The translations under genes were made by a program, and so were the position numbers. This document shows positions 17,182-25,940 of a stretch of DNA of 64,000 nt, one piece after another; the first letter of the stretch is position 1, and every line of letters starts with the position of its first letter. This DNA is from Streptomyces litmocidini (lineage in GTDB: Bacteria > Actinomycetota > Actinomycetes > Streptomycetales > Streptomycetaceae), in assembly GCF_014649755.1 (NCBI RefSeq), contig NZ_BMTQ01000008.1:124001-188000 (forward strand), in the 5' to 3' direction. The notes beneath the pieces are model-generated. The model saw nothing but the letters and a program-made list of their open reading frames with translations, was not told the DNA's origin and did no database searches.

Positions 17182-18867
17182 ATGACGGCACGCCACCAGC
17201 GAACGATGTCCCGCAGAAAACTCCTCGCCACGACCGCGGGCCTGGCCGTGGCGGTCCCCGCCGTGGCCACCTGGCTCGAGGCCGGCGCCCACGCGGCCAC
17301 CACGCCCACGCTCCCCCTCGACCTGGTCAACACCACCGGCAACGACACGGTGTACGCCTACGTGCTCGGCCGCGACCCGGCCGCCGCCGGCAACTGGGCC
17401 TTCGTCCAGGCCGACGGCGCCACCCTGTACCACCCTCCGGCCCCGGCCGACGACCAGACCCCGCTCGGCGCCGACTGCGCCATCGCGCTCAACGCGTCCG
17501 GCGCCGGGGCACGCGGGGTCACGCTCCCCCGGCTGTACAGCGGCCGCATCTACTTCTCCGTGGGCGCGAAGCTCACCTTCCTGATGAACCGGGGCGGCGG
17601 GCTGGCCCTGCCGTCGGTGAGCAACCCCACCGACCCCAACGCGAACGTCCACCACGACTTCTGCGAATTCACCTTCAACGCGGACCAGTTGTACGCGAAC
17701 ATCACGTTCGTCGACATGGTCTCGTTGCCGATCGCCTTCCGGCTGGAGACCGGCCAGGGCACCCAGACGGTGCGCGGGCTGCCTTCCGACGGGCTCTCCC
17801 GGGTCGCCGCGGCCCTGCGCGCCCAGTCCGCCGCCGACGGCAGCGACTGGAGCCGGCTCATCGTCACCGGCGGCGGGCGCGACCTGCGCGTGCTCAGCCC
17901 CAACCTGGCGATCCGCGGCGACAACGCCCTGTTCCGCGGTTACTTCGACGGTCACGTCGACGAGGTGTGGAACAAGTACCGCTCCACCGACCTGCGCATC
18001 GACACCCAGTTCACCTGGGGGACCCTCACCGGCCGGGTCTACGGCGACACCCTCACCTTCCCCGGGGCCGGCAGCTTCGCCAAGCCGTCGACCCTGTCGA
18101 TCTTCTCCTGCAGCGACGCGCCCTTCACCACGGGCAACGACCTGATGGGCAACCTCAGCGCACGGCTCGCCGCCGCGTTCAACCGCACCACCCTGCTGGA
18201 CAACCCGCACCAGCCGACCGCCGAGAACCCGGCCGCCTTCTACACCCGGCCGCGCACCAACCACTACGCCCGCATCCTGCACGCCACCACCCCCGACCAC
18301 CTCGGGTACGCCTTCCCCTACGACGACGTGCACCCGGCCGGAGTCGATTTCGAGGGCAAGGTGCAGTCCGGCAGTCCCAGCCGCTGGACGATCACGGTCG
18401 GCGGCATGACCGACGGTGGTGGCACGCCGACCCCGACGCCGACCGCCACGGGCGGCGGGGTCAGCGCCTTCGCCACCATCCAGGCCGAGGCGTTCAGCGC
18501 CCAGTCGGGAGCCCAGGTCGAGGCCTGCTCCGACAGCGGCGGCGGCTCCGACGTCGGCCGGCTGTCGAACGGCGACTGGCTCAAGTTCTCGTCCGTCGCC
18601 TTCGGTGCCACCGGCGCCACCCGCTTCGACGCCCGTGTCGCGTCCGGCGCCGCCGCCGGAGTCAGCGGCCTGGTCCAGGTCCGCCTCGGCAGCCCCACGG
18701 CAGCCCCGGTGGGCAGCTTCGCCATCGCCAACACCGGCGGCTGGCAGGCCTGGCGCACCGTCCCCGCCGACATCGGCCGCACGACCGGCACCCACGACGT
18801 CTACCTGACCTTCGACAGCGGCCAACCCGCCGACTTCGTCAACATCAACTGGTTCACCTTCGCCTAG
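17182..18867 (+). CDS. Secreted GH64 beta-1,3-glucanase with CBM6
   Basis: The protein has 561 residues. The N-terminus has a twin-arginine signal (SRRKLLATT) with cleavage near GAHAA. Residues about 38-410 form a GH64 thaumatin-like domain (FCEFTFNADQLYANITFVDMV, TFPGAGSFAKPSTLSIFSC, DHLGYAFPYDDVHP). GH64 enzymes release laminaripentaose from beta-1,3-glucan. A short PTPTPTAT linker leads to a C-terminal CBM6 (about residues 430-561: IQAEAFSAQSG, NGDWLKFSSVAF, FVNINWFTF), which binds beta-glucan. Together these indicate attack on fungal or algal wall glucan outside the cell. The operator just upstream is shared with the protease gene, so both may be induced by the same sugar. Confidence 0.9.
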   Translation: MTARHQRTMSRRKLLATTAGLAVAVPAVATWLEAGAHAATTPTLPLDLVNTTGNDTVYAYVLGRDPAAAGNWAFVQADGATLYHPPAPADDQTPLGADCAIALNASGAGARGVTLPRLYSGRIYFSVGAKLTFLMNRGGGLALPSVSNPTDPNANVHHDFCEFTFNADQLYANITFVDMVSLPIAFRLETGQGTQTVRGLPSDGLSRVAAALRAQSAADGSDWSRLIVTGGGRDLRVLSPNLAIRGDNALFRGYFDGHVDEVWNKYRSTDLRIDTQFTWGTLTGRVYGDTLTFPGAGSFAKPSTLSIFSCSDAPFTTGNDLMGNLSARLAAAFNRTTLLDNPHQPTAENPAAFYTRPRTNHYARILHATTPDHLGYAFPYDDVHPAGVDFEGKVQSGSPSRWTITVGGMTDGGGTPTPTPTATGGGVSAFATIQAEAFSAQSGAQVEACSDSGGGSDVGRLSNGDWLKFSSVAFGATGATRFDARVASGAAAGVSGLVQVRLGSPTAAPVGSFAIANTGGWQAWRTVPADIGRTTGTHDVYLTFDSGQPADFVNINWFTFA

Positions 18868-18907
18868 AAGATGTCCTTCCGGTCATCGGGTCGTCGGTCC
18901 GATCCTG

Positions 18908-19000
18908 AGGGAGGGGGAGGCTTCTGACGCCGCGTGGGCGGTGATCGCAGCACTGCTGCCGCCCGCGACCAGTGGGCCACCGGCGCGTGGACCGGCGACG
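18908..19000 (+). pseudogene. Possible IS5-type transposase N-terminal scrap
   Basis: The 604-base gap between the GH64 and hydrolase genes contains, from about 18920, the reading ASDAAWAVIAALLPPA. This resembles the start of IS5-type transposases (LTDAxWAxIxPLLPP). The similarity fades after about 20 residues. No terminal repeats are visible. I see nothing recognisable in 19001-19471 apart from the ribosome site of the next gene. Confidence 0.35.
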
Positions 19001-19471
19001 AGGTCCACGGACCGTTCGGCTGCGCGTCACCCCTTCCCCGCCCGTGCCGCACGCGTGGCGGCCCCGGCCGGCAAGCCCGGACCGCCCGGAACGCGGGACG
19101 ACCGAAGCCGGTGTCCTCGGCGGCCGTCGCGTCCGGGAACCCCTCCCGCCGGGGGGCGGCTCCTGGGCCGGCGCGGTGGTGCCGAGCCGGTCGAGCGCCC
19201 CCCTCCGGCGCGGGCGTCGGCGGGGCGGCGGGGCGGCGGGGCGATTCCGTGCACGACACGCGGCGGGGCGTCGCGACGGGCGACGGCGGCGTGATCCGCA
19301 CCCGCCCCGGCCCGTGACCGCCGGCCCGGGGCCGAGGCCTTGAACGGCCCGGGGCCGGGGCCTTGAACCCGCGCCCGTTCTCGGGACACTCTTCGTGCCG
19401 GCCGTCTCCACGGCCGCGGGCGGTGTCGCCGCGCCGGGCAGCCGGAGACCGATCAGAGGGAAGAGGACCGC

Positions 19472-20356
19472 ATGACCACGCGCACTCCGCAGGAACTCGC
19501 CGTCCCCGTACGAGGAGGCGACCTCGCCGTGACCCGCTGGCCCGGCGCAGGGCCCGCGGTCGTCGCCCTGCACGGCATCACGGGCAACAGCCTGTCCTTC
19601 GGCGCCGTCGCCGAACAGCTCGGCGACATCGATCTGTACGCCCCGGACCTGCGCGGCCGGGCCGGCAGCGCAGGTCTGCCCGCTCCCTACGGCATCCCGG
19701 CGCACGTCGAGGACGTCCTCGTCCTCCTCGATCACCTGGGGCTGCGTCAGGCTCTGCTCGTCGGCCACTCCCTGGGAGCGTTCACCACCGCGGTGGCCGC
19801 CGCGCGGCACCCGGACCGCTTCCCGCGCGTGGTCCTCGTCGACGGCGGCCTCGGATTCCCGATTCCGGGCGGCGCGGACATCGACGAGGTGATCGAGTCG
19901 GTCATCGGCCCGGCGATGCGCCGGCTCAGGACGACCTTCCCGGACGGCGACGCGTACCGCGCGCTCTTCCGTGAGCACCCGGCCTTCACGGCCCACTGGG
20001 GTCCGCACGTCCAGGCGTACGTGGACCGCGACCTGACCGGCGAGCCTCCGGAGATGCGCAGCAGCTGTGTCCTGGACGCGATCCGCGCCGACGGCGCGGG
20101 CCCCGTCGGCGACCCCGAGACGCTGGCCGCCATCCACCGGCCGGAGGTGCGCGGCACCCTGTTGTGGGCGGAGCGAGGAGTGATGAACGAGCCTCAGGGG
20201 CTCTACGACGAGGGGCGGCTGGCGGCGGCCGGCCTCTCCCCGGAGAGGATGGCCACCCGCCGGGTCGACGACACCAACCATTACACGATCCTGTTCGCGG
20301 AGCACGCGACGGCAGCCGTCGCGGAGGCGGTGCGCGCGGAGCTGAAGCTGATGTAG
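19472..20356 (+). CDS. Alpha/beta-fold hydrolase
   Basis: The protein has 294 residues and no signal peptide, so it is cytoplasmic. The ATG at 19472 follows GAGGGAAGAGG. The fold motifs are ALHGITGNSLSF (oxyanion region), DLRGRAGS, the nucleophile elbow GHSLG (Ser near residue 97) and a late His in DDTNHYTILF. A cap region lies between about residues 130 and 220. The family includes esterases, lipases, haloperoxidase-like enzymes and C-C hydrolases, and nothing in the neighbourhood narrows the substrate. It is monocistronic, with the next gene 228 bases away. Confidence 0.87.
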   Translation: MTTRTPQELAVPVRGGDLAVTRWPGAGPAVVALHGITGNSLSFGAVAEQLGDIDLYAPDLRGRAGSAGLPAPYGIPAHVEDVLVLLDHLGLRQALLVGHSLGAFTTAVAAARHPDRFPRVVLVDGGLGFPIPGGADIDEVIESVIGPAMRRLRTTFPDGDAYRALFREHPAFTAHWGPHVQAYVDRDLTGEPPEMRSSCVLDAIRADGAGPVGDPETLAAIHRPEVRGTLLWAERGVMNEPQGLYDEGRLAAAGLSPERMATRRVDDTNHYTILFAEHATAAVAEAVRAELKLM

Positions 20357-20584
20357 TCCCGGGCCCGGCGTGACAGACCGGGCCGGGCGTGCGTCCGATT
20401 CCGCGGGACGGCGCGCATCCGGGCCGGTGCGCGACCGGCGTCACCGCGGCCGTCGACCTCCGGAGGGGTGGTTCCGGAGGTCTGGTCCTGTGGCGGATGG
20501 TGACGGTGTGGACACGTACCGCTCACACGCCTCACACTCGCCTCAGCCCCTCGACGGGGAATCAGAACTCAGGACGGAGGCGCG

Positions 20585-21319
20585 ATGCTTCGGCGCACGA
20601 TCCAACTCACCCTCTCTATTGTCATGGTCATGATGGCAACGCTGGGTGGGATGCTGTCCACGGCCGGGTCCGCCCAGGCCGACGAGTGCTACACCTGGGG
20701 CCGCACCCTGTCCGAGGGCATGTCGGGCTCCGACGTGACGCAGCTGCAGATCCGCGTGGCCGGACACGCGGCGTACGGCGAGGTCATCGCCGTCGACGGC
20801 GCGTTCGGCCCGGCCACGAAGGCCGCGGTCACCCGATTCCAGCAGGCGTACGGTCTGCCCGCGGACGGCGTCGCGGGCTCCCAGACGTTCAGCAAGATCT
20901 ACGCCCTGCAGGACCCGGACTGCACCCCGATCCACTTCACCTACGCCGAACTGAACAAGTGCAACTCCGACTGGTCCGGCGGCGCGGTCAGCGCCTCGAC
21001 GGCCAAGGCCAACGGCCTGCGCACGATGTGGAAGCTGGAGGCCATGCGACACGCCCTGGGCGACGTGCCGCTGACCGTGAGCAGCGGATTCCGCTCGTAC
21101 GCCTGCAACAGCGCGGTGGGCGGCGCCTCGAACAGTCGGCACCTGTACGGTGACGCCGCCGACCTGACCGGCAGCCCGTCGCTGTGCACGCTGGCCCAGC
21201 GGGCCCGCTACCACGGCTTCGGCGGCATCTTCGGCCCCGGCTACCCCGACCACGACGACCACACCCACGTGGACGGACGCACCAGCCGATCCTGGTCCGC
21301 GCCCAACTGCGGCGTCTGA
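20585..21319 (+). CDS. Secreted M15 D-Ala-D-Ala carboxypeptidase with PG-binding domain
   Basis: The protein has 244 residues, and the ATG at 20585 has a GGACGGAGG ribosome site. A Sec signal ends at STAGSAQA (about residue 36). Residues about 45-110 form a PG_binding_1 domain (MSGSDVTQLQIRV, VDGAFGPATKAAVTRFQQ). The rest is an M15 zinc peptidase with the His/Asp/His ligands in SRHLYGDAAD and DDHTHVDG and the SSGFRS motif. This is the architecture of the Streptomyces albus G zinc carboxypeptidase, which trims the peptide stems of cell-wall peptidoglycan. Paired cysteines fit an extracellular enzyme. A perfect terminator follows. Confidence 0.92.
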   Translation: MLRRTIQLTLSIVMVMMATLGGMLSTAGSAQADECYTWGRTLSEGMSGSDVTQLQIRVAGHAAYGEVIAVDGAFGPATKAAVTRFQQAYGLPADGVAGSQTFSKIYALQDPDCTPIHFTYAELNKCNSDWSGGAVSASTAKANGLRTMWKLEAMRHALGDVPLTVSSGFRSYACNSAVGGASNSRHLYGDAADLTGSPSLCTLAQRARYHGFGGIFGPGYPDHDDHTHVDGRTSRSWSAPNCGV

Positions 21320-21340
21320 CCCGTACGCACGTCCCTGGCA

Positions 21341-21386
21341 GCGGGCTCTCCGCCCCGACCGGCTCCGGCCGGGGCGGAGAGCCCGC
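21341..21386. terminator. 17-bp stem-loop after the M15 gene
   Basis: The arms 21341-21357 and 21370-21386 pair perfectly over 17 bp around a 12-base loop, which could fold further. The hairpin starts 21 bases after the stop codon. Confidence 0.85.
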
Positions 21387-21508
21387 ACCGCCCGCGAGGC
21401 ACGAGGCGGGCGGGACACCGGACCTCCGGACGGGCACGGCTCGTCCCCGCCCCGAACAGACCTGCCCCGTCGCCCTCTCCCCTCCCCGCATCGAGCAGGA
21501 GTGCCCTG

Positions 21509-23260
21509 ATGGCCTCGCGCATCCCCTGGCGCGTCCGCGCCGGAACGGCCACGCTGGCCGTGCTCGCCGGGATCGGGGCGTTCGCCGCGCCCGGATCCGC
21601 CACGGCTGCCGCCCCTCCCGGGACGGGCCGACAGACCGTCACCTACCACGGCTACCGCATCGAGGTCCCCGCCGACTGGCAAGTCGTCGACCTGACCGAA
21701 AGGCCCCGCGCCTGCCTGCGATTCGACCGTCCCGCCGTCTACCTGGGCGAGCCCGCCGAGCAGAGCGACTGCCCCGCACACCTCGTGGGCCGTACGGCGG
21801 GCATCGTCGTGGAGCCCCTCACCGCCCGCTCCGCCGGACAGGCGACGACGGTGACCGCACGGACCCCACGCGGCAAGGCCACCGCTCCGACCGCCGCGTC
21901 CAGCAACGACACCATCCAGATCGCGGTCGAGGACGCCGGCGTCCTCGTCACCGCTGCCCACACCCCGGCGACCGAGAACCTGGTGCGGGGCGTCCTGGCC
22001 TCGGCCGAACTCACCCCGGGTGCCAGGCGCACCGAGCTGCCCCGCACGGCCCGACGGCCCGACGCCACTCCCCTGACCGCTGCCGGACCGCAACCCGGCA
22101 GCTACCTGGGCAAGGGCTTCGACACCTGCGCGGCGCCCTCCCCGGCCGCCATGAACGCCTGGCAGGCCGGCTCGCCGTACAGCGCGGTCGGCGTCTACAT
22201 CAGCGGCTCCTTCCGCGGCTGCGCGCAGCCGAACCTGACCGCGAGCTGGGTGACCGGTCAGACCGGCAACGGCTGGCGGCTGATCCCCATCGACGTCGGC
22301 CGCCAGGCCCCGTGCACGGGCTTCTCCCTGAAGATGTCGACCGACCCCGCCACGGCCAGGTCCCAGGGCGTCGCGGCGGCGGCCGCCGCCCTCACCGCCG
22401 CGGCGAACCTCGGCATCCCCGCGGGCAGCGCCGTCTACAGCGACATCGAGGGATACGCCTCCACGGCCTCCTGCAAGGCGGCCGTGCTGTCGTACCTGTC
22501 CGGCTGGACCGAGCGGCTGCACAGCGGCGGCTACCTGTCGGGCTTCTACTCCAGCGCGTCCTCCGGCATCAAGGACGCCGCGAGCGAGTACGGCAACAGC
22601 GCCTACACGCGGGTCGACCACATCTTCTACGCCTGGTGGAACGGCGCCGCCGACACCGACACCGGTTCCTACGTTCCGTCCACCTCCTGGGCCGGCCACC
22701 AGCGCATCCACCAGTACGCCGGCGAGGTCACCGAGTCCTACGGCGGCTACTCGATCAACATCGACCGCGACCACCTGGACGTGGGCACCGGCACACAGCC
22801 CGCACCCGACTGCACGGGGACGAACCTCGACTTCACCGCGTACCCCACCCTCCGGAGCGGCTCGACCGGCGACCAGGTCAAGGCGGCCCAGTGCCTGCTC
22901 AAAGCCGCCGGACACGACCCGGGCACCCCGGACGGGACGTTCGGCGCCGCCACGACCACCGCCACCCAGAACTTCCAGAGCGGCACGGGGCTCACCGCGG
23001 ACGGAGTGATCGGGCCGAAGACCTGGACCGCCCTGCTGTCCCGCGGAACCACCCCCACCGTCCAGAGCGGCTCGACGGGAGAAGCCGTCACCCGGCTCCA
23101 GCGTGCCCTGACCGCCGCGCTCGGCCGGACGGTGGCCGTCGACGGCGCCTTCGGCGCGGGCACCGACCAGGCCGTGCGCGACTACCAGTCCTCACGCGCC
23201 CTGACGGCCGACGGCATCGTCGGCTCCGGCACCTGGGGCGCCCTCCAGTCGGGAAGGTGA
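21509..23260 (+). CDS. Secreted DUF1906 (glycoside-hydrolase-like) protein with two PG-binding domains
   Basis: The protein has 583 residues with a Sec signal (cleavage near ATAAAPPG). Residues about 40-185 form an N-terminal region of unknown type, with two Cys, that looks like a small alpha/beta domain. Residues about 195-425 match the DUF1906/Rv2525c-like TIM barrel (GKGFDTCAAPS, VGVYISGS, IPIDVGRQAP, GSAVYSDIEGY, YSINIDRDHLD), which resembles GH25-type lysozymes. Two PG_binding_1 repeats close the protein (about 435-505 and 515-583: LRSGSTGDQVKAAQCLL and VQSGSTGEAVTRLQRAL). It probably binds or cuts the cell wall, as the M15 enzyme just upstream does. The genes are separated by a terminator, so they are neighbours in function rather than an operon. 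Confidence 0.88.
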   Translation: MASRIPWRVRAGTATLAVLAGIGAFAAPGSATAAAPPGTGRQTVTYHGYRIEVPADWQVVDLTERPRACLRFDRPAVYLGEPAEQSDCPAHLVGRTAGIVVEPLTARSAGQATTVTARTPRGKATAPTAASSNDTIQIAVEDAGVLVTAAHTPATENLVRGVLASAELTPGARRTELPRTARRPDATPLTAAGPQPGSYLGKGFDTCAAPSPAAMNAWQAGSPYSAVGVYISGSFRGCAQPNLTASWVTGQTGNGWRLIPIDVGRQAPCTGFSLKMSTDPATARSQGVAAAAAALTAAANLGIPAGSAVYSDIEGYASTASCKAAVLSYLSGWTERLHSGGYLSGFYSSASSGIKDAASEYGNSAYTRVDHIFYAWWNGAADTDTGSYVPSTSWAGHQRIHQYAGEVTESYGGYSINIDRDHLDVGTGTQPAPDCTGTNLDFTAYPTLRSGSTGDQVKAAQCLLKAAGHDPGTPDGTFGAATTTATQNFQSGTGLTADGVIGPKTWTALLSRGTTPTVQSGSTGEAVTRLQRALTAALGRTVAVDGAFGAGTDQAVRDYQSSRALTADGIVGSGTWGALQSGR

Positions 23261-23335
23261 GGAAGGCCTCGTGAGACCGCTCGCACGGAGCGTCGAGCCC
23301 TCGCCGACGGGGCGGTCAGCGAGGCGGAGCGGTGG

Positions 23336-24571
23336 TCACCTGGTCCGGTCGAGCACGTACGTGAACAGCCTGTCCAGTCGCTGTGCGGCGGTGTGCGTGA
23401 GGGACGCGTCGCGCAGCGCGCGGCGGGCGGCGTCCAGGTGCCGGCGCGCTTCGTCGCGGGTCGCGGTCCGCCCGCCCAACTCCTCCACGAGTGCCGCCAC
23501 CCGTGCGGCGGCCTCGTGGTCGAACGGCCGGGGAGGGTCGAGCAGCGCCGCCAGTTCGTGCGCGGCCCTGCCTCCGCCGGCCAGTGCGGCGAGCATCGGG
23601 TAGGTCTTCTTGCCCCTGCGCAGGTCGGCGTGGACGGGTTTGCCGGTCACGGCAGGGTCGCCCCAGATGCCGAGGATGTCGTCCACCGCCTGGAAGGCGA
23701 GGCCGAGATGGCGGCCCGCCCGTTCGAGCGTGGTCACGGTCCGGTCGGGGGCACCGCCGAGGACCGCGCCGAGCGCGACGGCGCAGCCCAGCAGGGCGCC
23801 CGTCTTGTGTTCGGCCATCGACCGGTACTGCTCCGGGCCGACTGCGCCGGGGCCGTGCCACGGACGGTGTTCGAAGCGCAGGTCCTGCGCCTGGCCGGAC
23901 ACCAGCGCGTTCAGGGTCCGGCAGAGGCAGCGGACCGCGGCCGCCGCGTGCCGGCCCGGAGCCTCGGCCAGGATGGTCACGGCCTGGGCGAGAAGCGCGT
24001 CGCCGGCGAGAACGGCCGGACCGGTCCCGTACGCCTTCCACACCGCGGGCCGCTGCCGGCGCAGGGCGTCGCCGTCCATGATGTCGTCGTGGAGCAGCGA
24101 GAAGGTGTGCACGAGTTCGACGGCCACGGCGCCGGGAACGGCCTCCGCGCCATCGGCCCCGACCGCCTCCGCGCCGAGCACGGTGAGCGCCTGGCGCACT
24201 CCCTTGCCCTCGGATCCCCCGGGATCCGGAGTACCGTCCCTGTCGGACCAGCCCAGCGCGTACGCGGCCATCTCACCGGTCCACGGATGGAGGCCGCCCA
24301 CCGCCTCCACCAGCGCAGGCCGGACGAGTTCACGACAACGCTCCAGGAGACGGGCCGGCGCCGTGTCGTGATCGACGTCGTGATCGTTCTCGCGATCGAT
24401 GTCGCGATCGATGTCGCGATCGATGTCGCGATCGATGTCGCGATCGATGTCGCGATCGATGTCGCGATCGATGTCGCGATCGATGTCGCGATCACGAGAG
24501 GAACGCACCGTGGCCACGACTGCGGCGCCCGGCGGGCACACCGGCGAGGACGGTGTCGGCACGGCGCTCAT
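23336..24571 (-). CDS. Polyprenyl diphosphate synthase with N-terminal DRDI repeat
   Basis: The protein has 411 residues. The ATG at 24571 overlaps the stop of the upstream TPR gene (ATGA). The catalytic domain (about residues 75-411) carries the first Asp-rich motif in LLHDDIMDGD and the second in AFQAVDDILG. It is a trans-prenyltransferase that makes a C15-C25 diphosphate; the chain length cannot be read from these motifs alone. Between about residues 25 and 62 is a run of the tetrapeptide DRDI, encoded by a 12-bp tandem repeat, which is not part of the family. This low-complexity charged segment may vary in copy number without breaking the frame. No terpene cyclase is visible nearby. Confidence 0.9.
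   Translation of the reverse strand: MSAVPTPSSPVCPPGAAVVATVRSSRDRDIDRDIDRDIDRDIDRDIDRDIDRDIDRDIDRENDHDVDHDTAPARLLERCRELVRPALVEAVGGLHPWTGEMAAYALGWSDRDGTPDPGGSEGKGVRQALTVLGAEAVGADGAEAVPGAVAVELVHTFSLLHDDIMDGDALRRQRPAVWKAYGTGPAVLAGDALLAQAVTILAEAPGRHAAAAVRCLCRTLNALVSGQAQDLRFEHRPWHGPGAVGPEQYRSMAEHKTGALLGCAVALGAVLGGAPDRTVTTLERAGRHLGLAFQAVDDILGIWGDPAVTGKPVHADLRRGKKTYPMLAALAGGGRAAHELAALLDPPRPFDHEAAARVAALVEELGGRTATRDEARRHLDAARRALRDASLTHTAAQRLDRLFTYVLDRTR
24368..24487. repeat. 12-bp tandem repeat inside the prenyltransferase gene
   Basis: Eight perfect copies of GCGATCGATGTC run from 24392 to 24487, with two degenerate copies at 24368-24391. On the minus strand they read as (DRDI)n near the N-terminus of the prenyl synthase. 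Because the unit is 12 bp, slippage keeps the frame. Confidence 0.95.
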
Positions 24572-25722
24572 CGCAGGCCCTCCACATCGGCGGCCTGAAG
24601 CGCCTCGGCCCCAACCGACGGCAGCACGGGCCTCGCGGTGCCCCGCTCGTGGCCGCCGTGGTCCGGCAGCGGCCCGACGCCCAGTTCGGCCGCTGCCTTG
24701 TCCACCATGTCCCGGGCGTGCCGCAGCCCGATACGGTCCAGCGTGGAGCGCAGTCCGGCCAGGTCCGCGGCGGTGTGCGCGGCGTCGCGGCCCAGGCGGG
24801 CGGAGGCCTTGACCAGCCCCAGTCGCGACAGCGCCGTCCCGCGCGGCTCGTCCATCTCCTGGAACTCCTCAAGGGCCAGCGCGTACATCTCGCGGGCCTG
24901 CTCGTAGTGGCCCGCCCGGTACAGCACGTTGCCGCGCATCTTGTGGTTGTAGGCGAGCGCGCTGGACAGCCGCATCTCCCGGCAGGCCTCCTCCGCCTGG
25001 GACAGCAGCGACAGGGCGCGCTCCACGTCGGCGTCGCGCACGGACACCACGTCCGCGATGCCGCGCAGCGCCCATGCCCACCCGCGCCGGTCCTCGGCCC
25101 GGTACGCCGTCTCGGCCGCCTCCTCGAACAGGGCCAGGGCCTCGTCGTATTCGCCGGTGTTGCGGTGCATCTGCGCGATGCCCTCCAGCGCCCACACCGT
25201 GTGCCGGGCCTCTCCCCGGCGGCGGGCCTCGGCGAGCAGCTGCTCGTGCAGCCTCCTCACCGCCGCGTAATCGCCCTGGATGCGCCCGGTCTCGGCGAGC
25301 CCCGCCAGCGAGTAGCCGCGCACGACGACGTCGCCGCCCCGCTCGCCCGTCTCGGCGGCCAGCCTCAGCAACCGGTACGCCAGCCTGAACGCGCCGCGCT
25401 GTCGGGCCAGCGTGCCGCCGCTCCACAGGGCCCACGCCATGGCCCCCTCGTGACCGGCCGCACGCGCCGCCCGGTAACTCGCCTTCCACGCCCGGTCGGC
25501 CTCCTCTATACGCCCGAGCCTGCGACAGGCCTCCGCCACGGCCAGCCCGCAGCGCGCCTCCTCCCGCCGGTCCCCGGCCCGTTCCGCCGTCCGCAGCTCC
25601 TCCATGCCCCGGGCCAGCACCTCGGGCAGTGAGGCGTTCACCGACAACGATCCGAGAGCACCCTGGTACTCCGGCGCCGATGCCTTCGCCCGCCTCGTCC
25701 CACGCACCTGACCTGCCATCAC
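24568..25722 (-). CDS. TPR-repeat protein
   Basis: The protein has 384 residues, largely alpha-helical. At least five tetratricopeptide-like units are visible (YSLAGLAETGRIQGDYAAV, WALEGIAQMHRNTGEYDEAL, WALRGIADVVSVRDADVERA, YNHKMRGNVLYRAGHYEQA and one more). There is no signal peptide or DNA-binding domain. It overlaps the prenyl-synthase start by four bases, so the two proteins are translationally coupled and probably work together. The TPR protein could scaffold or regulate the synthase, which is inference. The start is upstream of a 218-base gap that has no gene. Confidence 0.82.
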   Translation of the reverse strand: MMAGQVRGTRRAKASAPEYQGALGSLSVNASLPEVLARGMEELRTAERAGDRREEARCGLAVAEACRRLGRIEEADRAWKASYRAARAAGHEGAMAWALWSGGTLARQRGAFRLAYRLLRLAAETGERGGDVVVRGYSLAGLAETGRIQGDYAAVRRLHEQLLAEARRRGEARHTVWALEGIAQMHRNTGEYDEALALFEEAAETAYRAEDRRGWAWALRGIADVVSVRDADVERALSLLSQAEEACREMRLSSALAYNHKMRGNVLYRAGHYEQAREMYALALEEFQEMDEPRGTALSRLGLVKASARLGRDAAHTAADLAGLRSTLDRIGLRHARDMVDKAAAELGVGPLPDHGGHERGTARPVLPSVGAEALQAADVEGLR

Positions 25723-25940
25723 ACCCCTCCTCGTGTCGACTCGACGATCAAGTCGACCCGAGGACCAAGACGGCGACCGCGGGCCGGGGTTCCCTCTCGG
25801 TCGAGAAGTCCGCCTCCGTACGGACGCGAGATCGTCCTCAGGTGCTACGCGGCCGTCGACGACTCCTCAGCGAGATGTACGCCGGGGCCCCGGGCCGGCG
25901 GGTCCGGTCGGCTCGGGGCGGGGCTGCCTGTTCGGCGACC

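Noticed and set aside
24392..24487. CRISPR or attachment-site repeat
   Set aside because: It is a 12-bp in-frame microsatellite within a coding gene.
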